From: an uncultured Alphaproteobacteria bacterium | Lineage (GTDB): Bacteria > Pseudomonadota > Alphaproteobacteria > HIMB59 | Assembly (NCBI GenBank): GCA_902595525.1 | Contig: CACJQJ010000001.1 | Location: 1-64,000 of the forward strand | Length of the DNA: 64,000 bases | Reading direction: 5' to 3' | Made by a program: the position numbers and the translations under genes | Notes under the pieces: model-generated | What the model was told of the DNA's origin: nothing | Seen by the model: only the letters and a program-made list of their open reading frames with translations | Database searches by the model: none | In this document: piece by piece, positions 16,492 to 25,920 of the stretch | How the letters are laid out: each line of letters starts with the position of its first letter | How positions within the stretch are numbered: the stretch's first letter is position 1

Positions 16492-18160
16492 CCAAAGCCT
16501 TACCTAGAATATCCCCTAAGACTGAGCCAGAGGATTTAGATCCATATTTTTCTAATAAATTTTGCTCTTCATCTATTTCAAGTTGTCTAATTGAAAGGGC
16601 AAACTTTCTATTTTTAAGATCGATAGAGCTAATCTTAGCATCTATTTTTTGACCTTCGTTATATCTAGATATATTTTGTTCCTCTTTATTTTTGGATAGC
16701 TCTTTTCTTCTGATAGTTGTCCCAATAAAATTAGCCACTTCTACATCTATGCCGTTATTATTAATTTTAGTAATTGTCGCAGACACAATATCACCTTTGG
16801 ATTTATCCTTGAAAAATTCGATAAAAGGATCAGGAGATAATTGCTTAACACCAAAACTTATTTTTTCTTTTTCAGGGTCAATTTCTAATATTTTAACCTG
16901 AACACTTTGACCCTTTTGATATTTCTTTAAACTTCTATCACCATTTGAGTCAGTCCAAGATAAATCGTTTTTATGGATCAATCCGTCAATATTGTCGTTA
17001 AGTTTTGCAAATATACCAAACTCAGTAATGTTTTTAATTTCTGTATCAATAACCTGATCTTTTTTGTATTCATTCAGAATATTTTCCCATGGATTTGGTT
17101 CAGTTTGTTTAATTCCAAGGCTTATTCTTTTTTTCTCTTTGTCAATTTCTAAAATTTTAACTCTGATATTAAAACCAATTTCTAGAATTTTATTTGGATG
17201 TATATTCTTTTTAGTCCAGCTAATATCATTTGAATGAACCAGTCCCTCTAAATCTTTTTCAGTAAGTTGAACAAAAGCACCATAATCAGTTATATGTGTA
17301 ATTTTTCCATCATAAATTTCGTTGAGAGTAACTTTTCCCTCTATTTTCTCCCAAGGATCATCTTTTAGCTGTTTAAAGCCCAGACTAATCTTATCTGAGT
17401 CATCAGATACCTTGAGGATTTTGAATTCGTATTTTTTTCCAATTTCTAAAACATCTGAAGGATGACTAATTCTGCTCCAAGATATATCACTCAGGTGTAC
17501 CAATCCATCAATACCACCCAAATCTACAAAAGCTCCATAGTCTGTGAAAGTTTTTACTTTACCTGTAACAACAGAATTACTTTGTGATTTTGCTAATATT
17601 TGATTTTTTATTTCTTTTTGTTTTTCTTCAAGTATTGCTTTTCTAGACACAACAATATTTCCTTTAGAATAATCCATTTTAAGGATTTCAAAAGTTTCCT
17701 CTGTCTTAATCAAATGGCTCACGTCCCTGACAGGACGTACATCAATTTGACTTAAGGGCAAAAATGCATTTGTACCCATAATTTTTACATAAAGACCAGC
17801 TTTAGCTTTTCCAACTATGAAACCTTTTACCCTCTCTTTATTGTCGTAAAGTTTTTGAAGCTTTTCCCATGACTTCATTTTAATAGCTTTTTCGTGAGAT
17901 ACTTTTATGTTACCTTCTCTATCTTCTAATTTTTCAACAAATACTTCAATCATTTGTCCTATCTTTAAGTCATCTGAAGATCCAGTGTTTTGAAATTCCT
18001 CTTTAGGTATTTGACCCTCGCTTTTATATCCAATATCAACAGTTATGTGTTGATCACTTATTTTTAAAATAGTTCCAGAAATTATTTTATTTGCCGCGAT
18101 TGCGTTTTTTGTATCAGATTGTTCGTCTAGCAATTTGCTATACTCGTCGTTAGATATCAT
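16463..18160 (-). CDS. rpsA: 30S ribosomal protein S1
   Basis: A 565-residue protein made of about six S1/OB-fold repeats of some 70-75 residues. Repeats are seen at VTGKVKTFTDYGAFVDLGG, YDGKITHITDYGAFVQL, VIDTEIKNITEFGIFAKL and similar segments. It binds mRNA at the 30S platform and is needed for translation of messages with weak ribosome sites, which are common in this window. The C-terminus is acidic (EDKDSKEE). Length is normal. It starts 67 bases after the aroA stop, with no cmk gene between them. A tiny out-of-frame ORF overlaps its start (see regulatory entry). Confidence 0.96.
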   Translation of the reverse strand: MISNDEYSKLLDEQSDTKNAIAANKIISGTILKISDQHITVDIGYKSEGQIPKEEFQNTGSSDDLKIGQMIEVFVEKLEDREGNIKVSHEKAIKMKSWEKLQKLYDNKERVKGFIVGKAKAGLYVKIMGTNAFLPLSQIDVRPVRDVSHLIKTEETFEILKMDYSKGNIVVSRKAILEEKQKEIKNQILAKSQSNSVVTGKVKTFTDYGAFVDLGGIDGLVHLSDISWSRISHPSDVLEIGKKYEFKILKVSDDSDKISLGFKQLKDDPWEKIEGKVTLNEIYDGKITHITDYGAFVQLTEKDLEGLVHSNDISWTKKNIHPNKILEIGFNIRVKILEIDKEKKRISLGIKQTEPNPWENILNEYKKDQVIDTEIKNITEFGIFAKLNDNIDGLIHKNDLSWTDSNGDRSLKKYQKGQSVQVKILEIDPEKEKISFGVKQLSPDPFIEFFKDKSKGDIVSATITKINNNGIDVEVANFIGTTIRRKELSKNKEEQNISRYNEGQKIDAKISSIDLKNRKFALSIRQLEIDEEQNLLEKYGSKSSGSVLGDILGKALDEDKDSKEE

Positions 18161-18182
18161 TATTCATATTTTACCTTTCAAA
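18150..18182 (-). promoter_or_regulatory. rpsA translation-start region with a 5-codon overlapping upstream ORF
   Basis: On the minus strand a purine-rich AAAGG at about 18174-18178 precedes two ATGs: one at 18167, 6 bases after the GG, and the rpsA start at 18160, 13 bases after. The first ATG encodes only MNNDI before a TAA at 18152-18150, in a different frame from rpsA and overlapping its start. The nearer ATG is better spaced from the ribosome site. The sequence facts are direct; a regulatory role is inference. Confidence 0.45.
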
Positions 18183-18227
18183 TTAATTAGGTTCTTTTAA
18201 AGTTTTATTAGTCTTTTTCAAGAAAAA

Positions 18228-19526
18228 TTAATTAGTAAATTTAGATATATCTTTGAAAAACGTTGGATAACTTGTTTTTACGCATGATTTGTCTCTTATA
18301 ATATTATTTCTCTTGCAAATCATGTTTGCAATAAAAAAAGACATTAATATTCTATGATCTTCATTATGTTTGATGATAGCATTACCCTTTTTTAAATTAT
18401 GATTACCGTAAATGTATAAATCATAATTTTTAATTATTGATTTTACACCAATTTTATTTAGGTTTTCATGTATAAGTTTCAGTCTATTACTTTCTTTAAC
18501 TGTAAGTTCTTTTAAACCCTTAAAAACTGTAACACCTTTTGCAAATGAAGCAGCTATAGACAAAATTGGAATTTCATCTACTTGTAAAGGAATATCTTTA
18601 GATTTTAGTGTGGTAGATTTCAAATTCGTTTTTTGTTCAATTTTTAAATCAGCAATTAGTTCATTATGAATTTTTCTTTTACCAATTAATTTAATGTTAC
18701 CACCCATATTTTTTAATGTTTTTATGAAACCTACTCTAGTTTTATTAAAAAGAATATTTTTAACAAAAAGCTTTGATCCAGGTTTTAAACAAGCTGCTGA
18801 AATAAAAAATGCTGCCGATGATGGATCACCTGGTACGTTGTAATTTATAACTTTTAAATCTTTGTTATTTCTCATTTCTATAAATCTGTATTTAGAGGTC
18901 TCTTTTACTTTTATGTTGTACCCCATTGATTTGAGCATATTTTCGGTATGATCTCTTGTAGTTTTGAATTCTTTAATTTTAACAGTACCATTAGTATTTA
19001 GAGCAGAGAGCATAATCGCACTTTTAATTTGAGCAGAAGGAATGAGTATTTCAAAAGATAATGGTACCGGATTTCCAGTACCATTTAATAAAATTGGTGG
19101 ATATGATTTTTTTTTTAATTTGATCTCTGCACCTAATCTGTTTAAGTGTTCAGTGACTCTTCCCATAGGTCTTTTACTCAAAGAACTATCCCCAACTAAT
19201 TTTGCTTGAATATTATTTGAAGCAATCAAACCAGAAACAAGTCTGATTCCAGTTCCAGAATTTCCAAAATCAATTACTTTATTAGGTTGCAACAGTCCAC
19301 CTGGAGGAATACCAAAAATTTCATATTTATTTCCTTTTTTTTTAATTTGAACACCTAATAGTCTCATAGCCTTTAAAGTATTAATTACATCTTCACCCTC
19401 CAATAAATTATAAATTTGAGATTTACCTATGGCCTGTCCAGCCAAAATCAAAACTCTATGACTTATCGATTTGTCTCCCGGAGGATAATAGATACCTTTG
19501 ATTAAACTACGATTATTTAAAGGCAT
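18228..19526 (-). CDS. aroA: 3-phosphoshikimate 1-carboxyvinyltransferase (EPSP synthase)
   Basis: A 432-residue enzyme of the shikimate pathway joining shikimate 3-phosphate and PEP. Motifs are PPGDKSISHRVLIL at 16-29, FGNSGTGIRLVSGL near 87-100, and the C-terminal LTVKESNRLKLI at about 338-349. It lies 4 bases downstream of lptB and 67 bases upstream of rpsA. In many Proteobacteria cmk lies between aroA and rpsA; here that gene is absent. Confidence 0.95.
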   Translation of the reverse strand: MPLNNRSLIKGIYYPPGDKSISHRVLILAGQAIGKSQIYNLLEGEDVINTLKAMRLLGVQIKKKGNKYEIFGIPPGGLLQPNKVIDFGNSGTGIRLVSGLIASNNIQAKLVGDSSLSKRPMGRVTEHLNRLGAEIKLKKKSYPPILLNGTGNPVPLSFEILIPSAQIKSAIMLSALNTNGTVKIKEFKTTRDHTENMLKSMGYNIKVKETSKYRFIEMRNNKDLKVINYNVPGDPSSAAFFISAACLKPGSKLFVKNILFNKTRVGFIKTLKNMGGNIKLIGKRKIHNELIADLKIEQKTNLKSTTLKSKDIPLQVDEIPILSIAASFAKGVTVFKGLKELTVKESNRLKLIHENLNKIGVKSIIKNYDLYIYGNHNLKKGNAIIKHNEDHRILMSFFIANMICKRNNIIRDKSCVKTSYPTFFKDISKFTN

Positions 19527-19530
19527 AAAA

Positions 19531-20247
19531 CTAATTGTAATTCTTACCTAAATAAATTTTTTTGACAAATTTGTCAGCAGTGATTTCATTTGGGCTACCA
19601 GACTTAATTATCTCACCATTATAAATAATGTATCCAAAATCAACAATACTTAAGGCTTCTTTCACATTATGGTCAGTGATAATCATTCCTATATTTAATT
19701 TTTTTAGTAATGAAATAGTTGATTTGACCTCTTCAATTGCTATTGGATCTATGCCGGCAAAAGGCTCATCTAATAAAAGGAATTTAGGAGTGCTTGCAAG
19801 TGCTCTTGCAATTTCGGTTCTTCTCCTCTCACCTCCTGATAATAATTTGCCTTTTGTATTTTGAAAATTGCTTAATGAAAATTGTTTAATTAAATTTTCA
19901 GTAATTTTTATCGAACTTTTTTTATTGTGAAATAATTCTGCTATTGAAAAAATATTATCGTAGACACTTAAATCTCTGAAAATGGATGCTTCTTGAGGTA
20001 AATATGAAATACCTAGTTTTGTTCTAAAGCTGAGACTTTTGTCATTTAAAATATTATTATCTAGAAATATTTCTCCTAGATCAGGAGACATAAAACCGGC
20101 TATAATATTAAAAAGAGTTGTTTTTCCACTACCATTTGGTCCAAGCAAACCATTAATTCTATTGCTTTTAAACTCAATATTCACATTGTTGAGTGCTTTT
20201 TTTGTTTTAAAGCTTTTACTTACTTCGATGAGCTTAATTGTTTGCAT
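19531..20247 (-). CDS. lptB: LPS export ABC transporter ATP-binding protein
   Basis: A 238-residue ABC ATPase that powers extraction of LPS from the inner membrane with LptF and LptG. Walker A is GPNGSGKTTLF at about 36-46, the ABC signature is LSGGERRRTEIARALA at about 136-151, and Walker B is FLLLDEPFAGIDP at about 156-168. The LSGGERRR signature is typical of LptB. It overlaps lptA by 14 bases. lptF and lptG are not in this window. Confidence 0.95.
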   Translation of the reverse strand: MQTIKLIEVSKSFKTKKALNNVNIEFKSNRINGLLGPNGSGKTTLFNIIAGFMSPDLGEIFLDNNILNDKSLSFRTKLGISYLPQEASIFRDLSVYDNIFSIAELFHNKKSSIKITENLIKQFSLSNFQNTKGKLLSGGERRRTEIARALASTPKFLLLDEPFAGIDPIAIEEVKSTISLLKKLNIGMIITDHNVKEALSIVDFGYIIYNGEIIKSGSPNEITADKFVKKIYLGKNYN

Positions 20248-20704
20248 TATCTTCTAGCAAAACTTCAACAAGAGACTCTTTATCTGCTGAATTTAGTATC
20301 CTTTTGTTGTTATCTATATCAGCAATTAATTCATTTCCAGTTAGTAATCTTGTTGGTGACTCAATTGAAACATCTCCAGTGAGTTTTATAATATTATCAT
20401 CTCTTGTGTATATGGCATAATTACCTCTAAAAGTCTCCTCCTTAAATTCAATTACCACATTATCAAATAGTTCAATGATAGTGAAAACTTCATCATTTTT
20501 CTCTAATATATATTTTGCTATCATTTTATCAGCGAACGCAATAAATTTATCATTTTTGAATTCTACGTTACCATAGGCAGTGTAACTGTTGTTTTCTGAG
20601 TCCCAGACCAAACTTTCTCCAGCTTTAACGTAGCTTTCAGTATTTGCATATGAAGAAAAAATTAAAAATAAAATTAAATAAAGTGATTTATTGATTAATA
20701 ACAA
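20234..20704 (-). CDS. lptA: LPS transport periplasmic protein LptA
   Basis: The frame runs from 20740, but the credible start is a TTG at 20704. That gives MLLINKSLYLILFLIFSSYA, a good signal peptide, and cuts the overlap with lptC from 53 to 17 bases. The mature part (about 135 residues) is an OstA-type beta-jellyroll: NSYTAYGNVEFKND, RGNYAIYTRDDNIIKLTGDV and LLTGNELIADIDN. It bridges LPS from LptC to the outer membrane. The order lptC-lptA-lptB is standard. Confidence 0.85.
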   Translation of the reverse strand: MLLINKSLYLILFLIFSSYANTESYVKAGESLVWDSENNSYTAYGNVEFKNDKFIAFADKMIAKYILEKNDEVFTIIELFDNVVIEFKEETFRGNYAIYTRDDNIIKLTGDVSIESPTRLLTGNELIADIDNNKRILNSADKESLVEVLLEDNANN

Positions 20705-21116
20705 ATACCACCTCCCCAGTAAAATAAATTTTACCATCATAATCGAGATTTTTAAAACCTTGCGCTTTTAGTAATCCCATTTTATTTATTACTTCAACTG
20801 GTTCAATGCTATTTGAAATTTCTTTAGAAAGGTTGATAGATATATTTTTTCCATAAATTTTGTATTCCTTGTTTTCTAGGAATGATTTGCCCTCAAGGTG
20901 AATATTGTCATCGTCAACTTTATTTAATTTTTCCGAACCTATTTTAGTAATTCCAGAATTACTTAAAACGATACTTGAAAAGTTTTCTACAGTTATTGTT
21001 TTTTGGCTAAAATTTTTTGTTAATGGTTTTTGATTAAGAAAATATATATAAGACTGTAATCCAAAAATAATTGTTATAAATATATTTACAGTTTTTTTAT
21101 TTAAAAAATTAATCAT
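20688..21116 (-). CDS. lptC: LPS export protein LptC
   Basis: A 142-residue protein with one N-terminal membrane anchor (about residues 8-28) and a periplasmic beta-jellyroll, ending GKIYFTGEVVFVIN. It hands LPS from LptBFG to LptA. It is shorter than the E. coli protein (about 190), and the identification rests largely on position between kdsD and lptA. It overlaps kdsD by 8 bases. Confidence 0.82.
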   Translation of the reverse strand: MINFLNKKTVNIFITIIFGLQSYIYFLNQKPLTKNFSQKTITVENFSSIVLSNSGITKIGSEKLNKVDDDNIHLEGKSFLENKEYKIYGKNISINLSKEISNSIEPVEVINKMGLLKAQGFKNLDYDGKIYFTGEVVFVINQ

Positions 21117-22056
21117 TTTCTAAGCATTTTTTAAGATTAACAATACCAATTGGTTTATTCTTGCTTTCAATTATAAGGCTTGTAATAGAATGTTTATTCA
21201 TAAGAACAATAGCTGATGATATTAATAAATTACTCTTTGCTACTATAGGTTTGCTTTTCATAATATTAGTTGCTTTTTCTTTAATATTAATTTTAGCAAT
21301 AGATCTTCTTAAATCGCCGTCAGTAATAATCCCTTTAATTTTTTTATTTTTATCTAAAACCACAACGCATCCATATTTTTTTTCAGTCATAACTAATACA
21401 GCATCAATTATTGTTGAATTTGATTTAATAACAGGAATTTCAGTATCCATAATTTCACTAAGTGTTCTTAATTTTTTTCCTATTTTTCCACCCGGATGAA
21501 GTTCACTAAATGATTTTTTATCAAACTTTCTTAAACTTAATACAGCACAACAAAGAGCATCGCCAAGTGCTAAAGTCATTGTAGTAGATGTAGTAGGTAT
21601 TATTTGCAATTTATCTGCCTCTTTATGATTTGGTAGCATTAAATTTATATCCGAATTCTTTGATAACAAACTCTTATTTGTAGAGGTTATTGATATAATA
21701 GTTATTTTTTTTTTCTTACTAAAATTTATTAAATCTGCTAATTCGTGAGACTCTCCAGAGTTAGATAAAATGATTAGTAAATCACTCTTTTCTATTATAC
21801 CCATGTCTCCGTGACTTGCGTCAACTGGATTTAAATAAATTGCTGGTATTCCTGTTGATGTAAATGATGCTGCAATTTTTCCAGCTATATTTCCACTTTT
21901 GCCCACTCCAGAAATAATTAATTTACCATTTTGTTGTGAAATTAAGTCGACAGCCTCAACAAAATTTTTATCTATACTTTTAGATAACTTGGATAAAGCT
22001 ATAGACTCTAATTCTATTACATTCTGCCCTATTTTTTTAATTTTCGATTTAATCAT
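21109..22056 (-). CDS. kdsD: Arabinose-5-phosphate isomerase (KdsD/KpsF)
   Basis: A 315-residue protein with an N-terminal SIS domain followed by two CBS domains. In the SIS domain, GKLIISGVGKSGNIAGKIAA is near residues 44-63, LNPVDASHGDMG near 76-87 and ILSNSGESHEL near 95-105. Linker ELHPGGKIGKKL precedes the CBS pair. It converts ribulose 5-phosphate to arabinose 5-phosphate, the precursor of KDO, so the organism makes LPS. It lies 3 bases after the exonuclease gene. Confidence 0.94.
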   Translation of the reverse strand: MIKSKIKKIGQNVIELESIALSKLSKSIDKNFVEAVDLISQQNGKLIISGVGKSGNIAGKIAASFTSTGIPAIYLNPVDASHGDMGIIEKSDLLIILSNSGESHELADLINFSKKKKITIISITSTNKSLLSKNSDINLMLPNHKEADKLQIIPTTSTTMTLALGDALCCAVLSLRKFDKKSFSELHPGGKIGKKLRTLSEIMDTEIPVIKSNSTIIDAVLVMTEKKYGCVVVLDKNKKIKGIITDGDLRRSIAKINIKEKATNIMKSKPIVAKSNLLISSAIVLMNKHSITSLIIESKNKPIGIVNLKKCLEND

Positions 22057-22059
22057 TAA

Positions 22060-22692
22060 TTATTTATGAGCAAAGATATCGATATTTTCCCATCCTTCTA
22101 AATCTAAATCAACTCTTACTTCCATAAACTTCATTATTGATTTAAATAGCTTTAATCTATTTTGACTAAGCAATTTTTCATTTAAAGAGCTTTTTATTTC
22201 AGATAAATATAAAACATCATTCATTGCATATTCAATTTGCTTTTTGGTGAGTTTCTTTTTACTCCAGTCAGATGACTGTTCCGTTTTATCCAATTGAATA
22301 TCTAATATTTCGTAAACTAAGTCTTTTAAACTATGCTTTGAGGAGTAAGTTCGAGTCAATTTTGATGCAATCTTTGTACAAAAAATATTTTTAACATTTA
22401 TTTTTAAATTCTCTCTCAACACTGCCATATCAAATCTCCCATAATGAAAAATTTTTGTAAGACTTCTATTCTCTAATAATATTTTTATATTTTTTGATAA
22501 TTTTGGGGATAGGTCTCCTTCAAATTTTATCAAATACACTTTTTTATCAGTTTCATTTCTCAATTGAATGAGACAGAGCCTGTCTCTTTTGATATTCAAA
22601 CCCAGGGTTTCAGTATCAATAGAAACATCTCCTTTAAAAGATTTTAATACCCTATTTGGGAGATCATTTTGAAATAATTGATAGTTTGACAT
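22060..22692 (-). CDS. Ribonuclease D-like 3'-5' exonuclease (single domain)
   Basis: A 210-residue DEDDy-type exonuclease. Exo I reads SIDTETLGL with the catalytic Asp and Glu, Exo II FHYGRFDMAVL, and Exo III YAMNDVLYLSEI with the Tyr and last Asp. The HRDC domains of full-length RNase D (about 370 residues) are absent, as in the short alphaproteobacterial versions found next to kdsD-lptCAB. The likely job is trimming of structured RNA 3' ends. It is the first gene of the minus-strand block; 35 bases separate it from the divergent NDUFA9-like gene. Confidence 0.88.
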   Translation of the reverse strand: MSNYQLFQNDLPNRVLKSFKGDVSIDTETLGLNIKRDRLCLIQLRNETDKKVYLIKFEGDLSPKLSKNIKILLENRSLTKIFHYGRFDMAVLRENLKINVKNIFCTKIASKLTRTYSSKHSLKDLVYEILDIQLDKTEQSSDWSKKKLTKKQIEYAMNDVLYLSEIKSSLNEKLLSQNRLKLFKSIMKFMEVRVDLDLEGWENIDIFAHK

Positions 22693-22727
22693 TGTAGAAC
22701 ATATATTTATATAAGATAGATATCACA

Positions 22728-23657
22728 ATGAAAAACAAAAATATTTTAGTGTTTGGGTCCACAGGCTTTATAGGAAGAAGTTTAACGAAAAGACTATTAC
22801 AAAATGGTGACAAATTAATATGTCCTGTAAGAAACGCTAGTAGAGTGAAAAGAAATATACTCTCAGGAGATATTGGGCAGATAGAAATAATAGAATTTGA
22901 TATTCATAATTTAGAAGAAATTAAAAGCTTAATTGCAAATTCAGACCTAGTAATTAACTTGATTGGCATTTTATATGAAAAAAATAATTTATCATTTGAA
23001 CTAGTTCATTATTTACTTCCGAAAAAAATCGCTAATTATTGTGAATTATACAAAAAACCTTTTCTTCACGTCTCTGGTTTAGGGTCTACTTTTCAAACAA
23101 AATCAAACTATCTAATTAGTAAAAAAATGGGTGAGGAATTCATAGAAAATAACAATACCAATCATATAATAATTAGGCCAAGTACTGTTTACGGTGAAGA
23201 AGATAATTTCTTTAATTTATTTGGAAAGATGGCTAAAATTTTACCATTCTTACCTCTAATTAAAAACGGTATGACTAAATTTCAGCCAATTTATGTCAAT
23301 GACTTATCACTTTTAATTTTAAATTTGTTAAATAATTTCGAAAATCACAAAAACTCTAATATTGCTGCAGTAGGTAATGAAATATTTACATTTAAAGAAA
23401 TTTTAAGTCATATATTTTTTTCTTTGAAAAAAAAGGAGAGATTTTTTTACATACCTTCCTTTTTGGCAATTATTCAAGGTAAAGTATTAGAAAAATTACC
23501 AAAACCTTTATTTACATATGATCAGTATGTCACCCTTTCTCATGATAGTATCTCAGAGGGAAGTCAAAAATTAGTTACTGAAATATTAAAACAAGATTTA
23601 TCAGATATGAAAGTTATCACCTCAGAGTATCTAAAAAAGTTCATAGATAAAGTTTAA
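22728..23657 (+). CDS. NDUFA9-like NAD(P)-binding SDR-family protein
   Basis: A 309-residue extended SDR protein with the Rossmann motif FGSTGFIGRSL near residue 9, then NLIGILYE, HVSGLGS and IIRPSTVYGEEDNFFN. These blocks match the atypical SDR group that includes mitochondrial complex I subunit NDUFA9 and related alphaproteobacterial proteins. It may help assemble complex I or act as a quinone-linked redox protein; this is by family only. Its stop codon ends one base before the last base of the convergent uppP, so there is no intergenic sequence between the two. Confidence 0.82.
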   Translation: MKNKNILVFGSTGFIGRSLTKRLLQNGDKLICPVRNASRVKRNILSGDIGQIEIIEFDIHNLEEIKSLIANSDLVINLIGILYEKNNLSFELVHYLLPKKIANYCELYKKPFLHVSGLGSTFQTKSNYLISKKMGEEFIENNNTNHIIIRPSTVYGEEDNFFNLFGKMAKILPFLPLIKNGMTKFQPIYVNDLSLLILNLLNNFENHKNSNIAAVGNEIFTFKEILSHIFFSLKKKERFFYIPSFLAIIQGKVLEKLPKPLFTYDQYVTLSHDSISEGSQKLVTEILKQDLSDMKVITSEYLKKFIDKV

Positions 23658-24413
23658 TTAAGATAAATAAATTAATAAAATTATACCTAATAAAATTCTA
23701 TAAATAACAAAAGGTGTAAAGCCAATTTTATTTATCACATTAATAAATACAGATATTGTAAAATATGCTGCAAAAAATGTAGTAATAAATATTAAAGATA
23801 GATTTTTATCTACAATAAAATTTTCAAATTCTTTGATATTGGAAAAAAAAGATAAACAAATTATAGGTATACCCATATATAAACTATATATAGATGAATA
23901 TTTTCTATCTTCTCCAAATATTCTGAAGGCAATTATACAACTTCCTGCTCTACTGAAACCTGGTAAAAAAGCTAGACATTGAAAAAGTCCAGCCAAAATA
24001 AATTTGGTACTTTTATTTTTAATTTTTAACTTAAATTTTTTTGCTTTATCTGAAACATAGAGTAATATTGCTCCAATAATCGAAGTGTATCCAATTAACT
24101 TTAAGTTAATGTAACTTACATCATAAAATTTTAGTATAAAACCGAGGATGATTGCAGGTATGGTCGCATAGATTAATAATTTCCAGTAAGCTTCGATGTT
24201 TGATTTTGAAAAATGTTTGTTTGCGAACAAGTATAATAACAAAGCGAATAAAGAGGCAAAGTGTGCTGATGTTTCATATAAATAATTTCTAGATTCTAAG
24301 TTTTTAAATAAGATTTCTAAAATATTAAGGTGCCCGCTGGAACTTATGGGGATAAATTCAGTAATTCCTTGAATTAAACCATAAAAAACATAAAAAATAC
24401 TACTATTAGTCAT
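23658..24413 (-). CDS. uppP: Undecaprenyl-diphosphate phosphatase (bacitracin resistance)
   Basis: A 251-residue multi-pass membrane enzyme recycling undecaprenyl pyrophosphate for cell-wall and LPS sugar transfer. The two signature blocks are GITEFIPISSSGHL at about 15-28, with the catalytic Glu and Ser, and PGFSRAGSCI at about 150-159, with the essential Arg. About seven to eight hydrophobic segments are visible. It is transcribed away from gltD. Confidence 0.94.
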   Translation of the reverse strand: MTNSSIFYVFYGLIQGITEFIPISSSGHLNILEILFKNLESRNYLYETSAHFASLFALLLYLFANKHFSKSNIEAYWKLLIYATIPAIILGFILKFYDVSYINLKLIGYTSIIGAILLYVSDKAKKFKLKIKNKSTKFILAGLFQCLAFLPGFSRAGSCIIAFRIFGEDRKYSSIYSLYMGIPIICLSFFSNIKEFENFIVDKNLSLIFITTFFAAYFTISVFINVINKIGFTPFVIYRILLGIILLIYLS

Positions 24414-24507
24414 AATTTATTATCATTTACGAGTTTACTTAATTTATAAATCTTAGTATTAATACATTCCATTTATTTGTAGGAGAATAAAGTAATATTT
24501 TATTATC
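24414..24507. promoter_or_regulatory. Divergent intergenic region uppP / gltD
   Basis: A 94-base AT-rich region between divergent starts, so it should hold promoters for both genes. A 10-base palindrome GTATTAATAC lies at 24456-24465. A purine block AGGAG near 24481 is about 22 bases before the gltD ATG, too far for an ordinary ribosome site. I cannot assign promoter boxes with confidence in such AT-rich sequence. Confidence 0.35.
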
Positions 24508-25920
24508 ATGTTAGAGTTTCATAAAAAAAAATCTAAGAATCCTTCTAAAACTGAACCTGAAAAAAGGATAAAGGATTTTCAGGAGATTTATAGTCAGTTT
24601 GATAAAAATGACTCTATTGAACAATCGTCAAGATGTTCCCAATGCGGTATCCCATATTGTCAAATACATTGTCCTTTAAATAACAATATACCAGATTGGT
24701 TACGCTACATTGCTGAAGGACGATTGGAGGAGGCTTATCAGGTATCTGCGTCTACAAATGCATTTCCAGAGGTATGTGGAAGAGTTTGTCCCCAAGATCG
24801 TTTGTGTGAGGGTAATTGTGTTGTCGAACAGGCAGGCTTTGGAGCCATTACAATTGGTAATTTAGAAAAATACCTTACAGAAATAGCATGGGAAAAAGGA
24901 TGGGTTAAAAACTTATCATCACAAAACCAATACAAGCAGAAAGTCGCAATAATAGGTTCCGGCCCTGCAGGGATGGCTGCATCAGCCTATTTAATTCAAA
25001 ATGGATATAAAGTAGACGTCTATGAAAAAAATGACCGAGCTGGTGGCTTGATGATTTATGGCATACCCAACTTTAAATTAGACAAAAAAATTGTTGAGAG
25101 AAGAACAGAGTGGCTTACTGATAGTGGTGTTGTATTTAACTTAAACACGCAAGTCGGAAAAAATATTTCCTTTCAAGATTTAGAAAAAGATTATGATGCA
25201 ATATTAATTGCAACTGGTGTTTACAAAGCAAGACAATTAGATATTGACACCTCAACTGTCAATAATAGCATCCCTGCTTTGGATTTTTTAATTGAGAGTA
25301 ACAGAACTGGTTTAGGTGACTCTCCCTCAAAAAATAAATATCTCACAGCAAAAGATAAACATGTAGTTGTTGTTGGTGGAGGTGACACTGCAATGGATTG
25401 TGTTAGAACAGCCATTAGACAGCAAGCAAAAGAGGTTACTTGTCTTTACAGAAGAAATAAAGAAAATATGCCTGGATCAGCTAGAGAAGTTTTAAATGCA
25501 GAGCAAGAGGGCATTAAATTTAATTGGTTATCTGTTCCATCTAAAATTATTAGCGATAGTGCTACTGCAACAAGTATGACATACAAAGTGGCTACATTAG
25601 GTGAGGTGGACGAGAGTGGAAGAAGAAAACCAATTGATACTGGTGTTGAAAAACAAATAAAAAGTGACTTAATTATCCAAGCTCTTGGTTTTGAGCCTGA
25701 AGATTTGAACCATAATTTCAAAACAAATATTGAATTAACTAGCTGGAAAACAGTTAAAGTTGATTTTAAAAAGTTTCAAACTAGCAACCCAAAGATTTTT
25801 GCTGCTGGAGATATTGTTAGGGGCGCTTCTCTTGTTGTTTGGGCGATACATGATGGTCGAGAAGTTGCAAAATCAATTCATAATTTCTTACAGAGTTCGA
25901 AAATTAAAAAAGCATCATGA
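24508..25920 (+). CDS. gltD: Glutamate synthase (NADPH) small subunit
   Basis: A 470-residue flavoprotein with N-terminal cysteine clusters for 4Fe-4S centres (CSQCGIPYCQIHCPL near 42-56 and CGRVCPQDRLCEGNC near 89-103). An FAD-binding Rossmann motif VAIIGSGPAGMAASAYL lies near 147-163 and an NADPH-binding motif VVVVGGGDTAMDCVR near 288-302. It passes electrons from NADPH to GltB. It precedes gltB and overlaps it by 4 bases (ATGA), the reverse of the common gltB-gltD order. Confidence 0.96.
   Translation: MLEFHKKKSKNPSKTEPEKRIKDFQEIYSQFDKNDSIEQSSRCSQCGIPYCQIHCPLNNNIPDWLRYIAEGRLEEAYQVSASTNAFPEVCGRVCPQDRLCEGNCVVEQAGFGAITIGNLEKYLTEIAWEKGWVKNLSSQNQYKQKVAIIGSGPAGMAASAYLIQNGYKVDVYEKNDRAGGLMIYGIPNFKLDKKIVERRTEWLTDSGVVFNLNTQVGKNISFQDLEKDYDAILIATGVYKARQLDIDTSTVNNSIPALDFLIESNRTGLGDSPSKNKYLTAKDKHVVVVGGGDTAMDCVRTAIRQQAKEVTCLYRRNKENMPGSAREVLNAEQEGIKFNWLSVPSKIISDSATATSMTYKVATLGEVDESGRRKPIDTGVEKQIKSDLIIQALGFEPEDLNHNFKTNIELTSWKTVKVDFKKFQTSNPKIFAAGDIVRGASLVVWAIHDGREVAKSIHNFLQSSKIKKAS

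Noticed and set aside
24456..24465. Palindrome GTATTAATAC upstream of gltD as an operator
   Set aside because: A 10-base palindrome is expected by chance in sequence this AT-rich and no second site is nearby.
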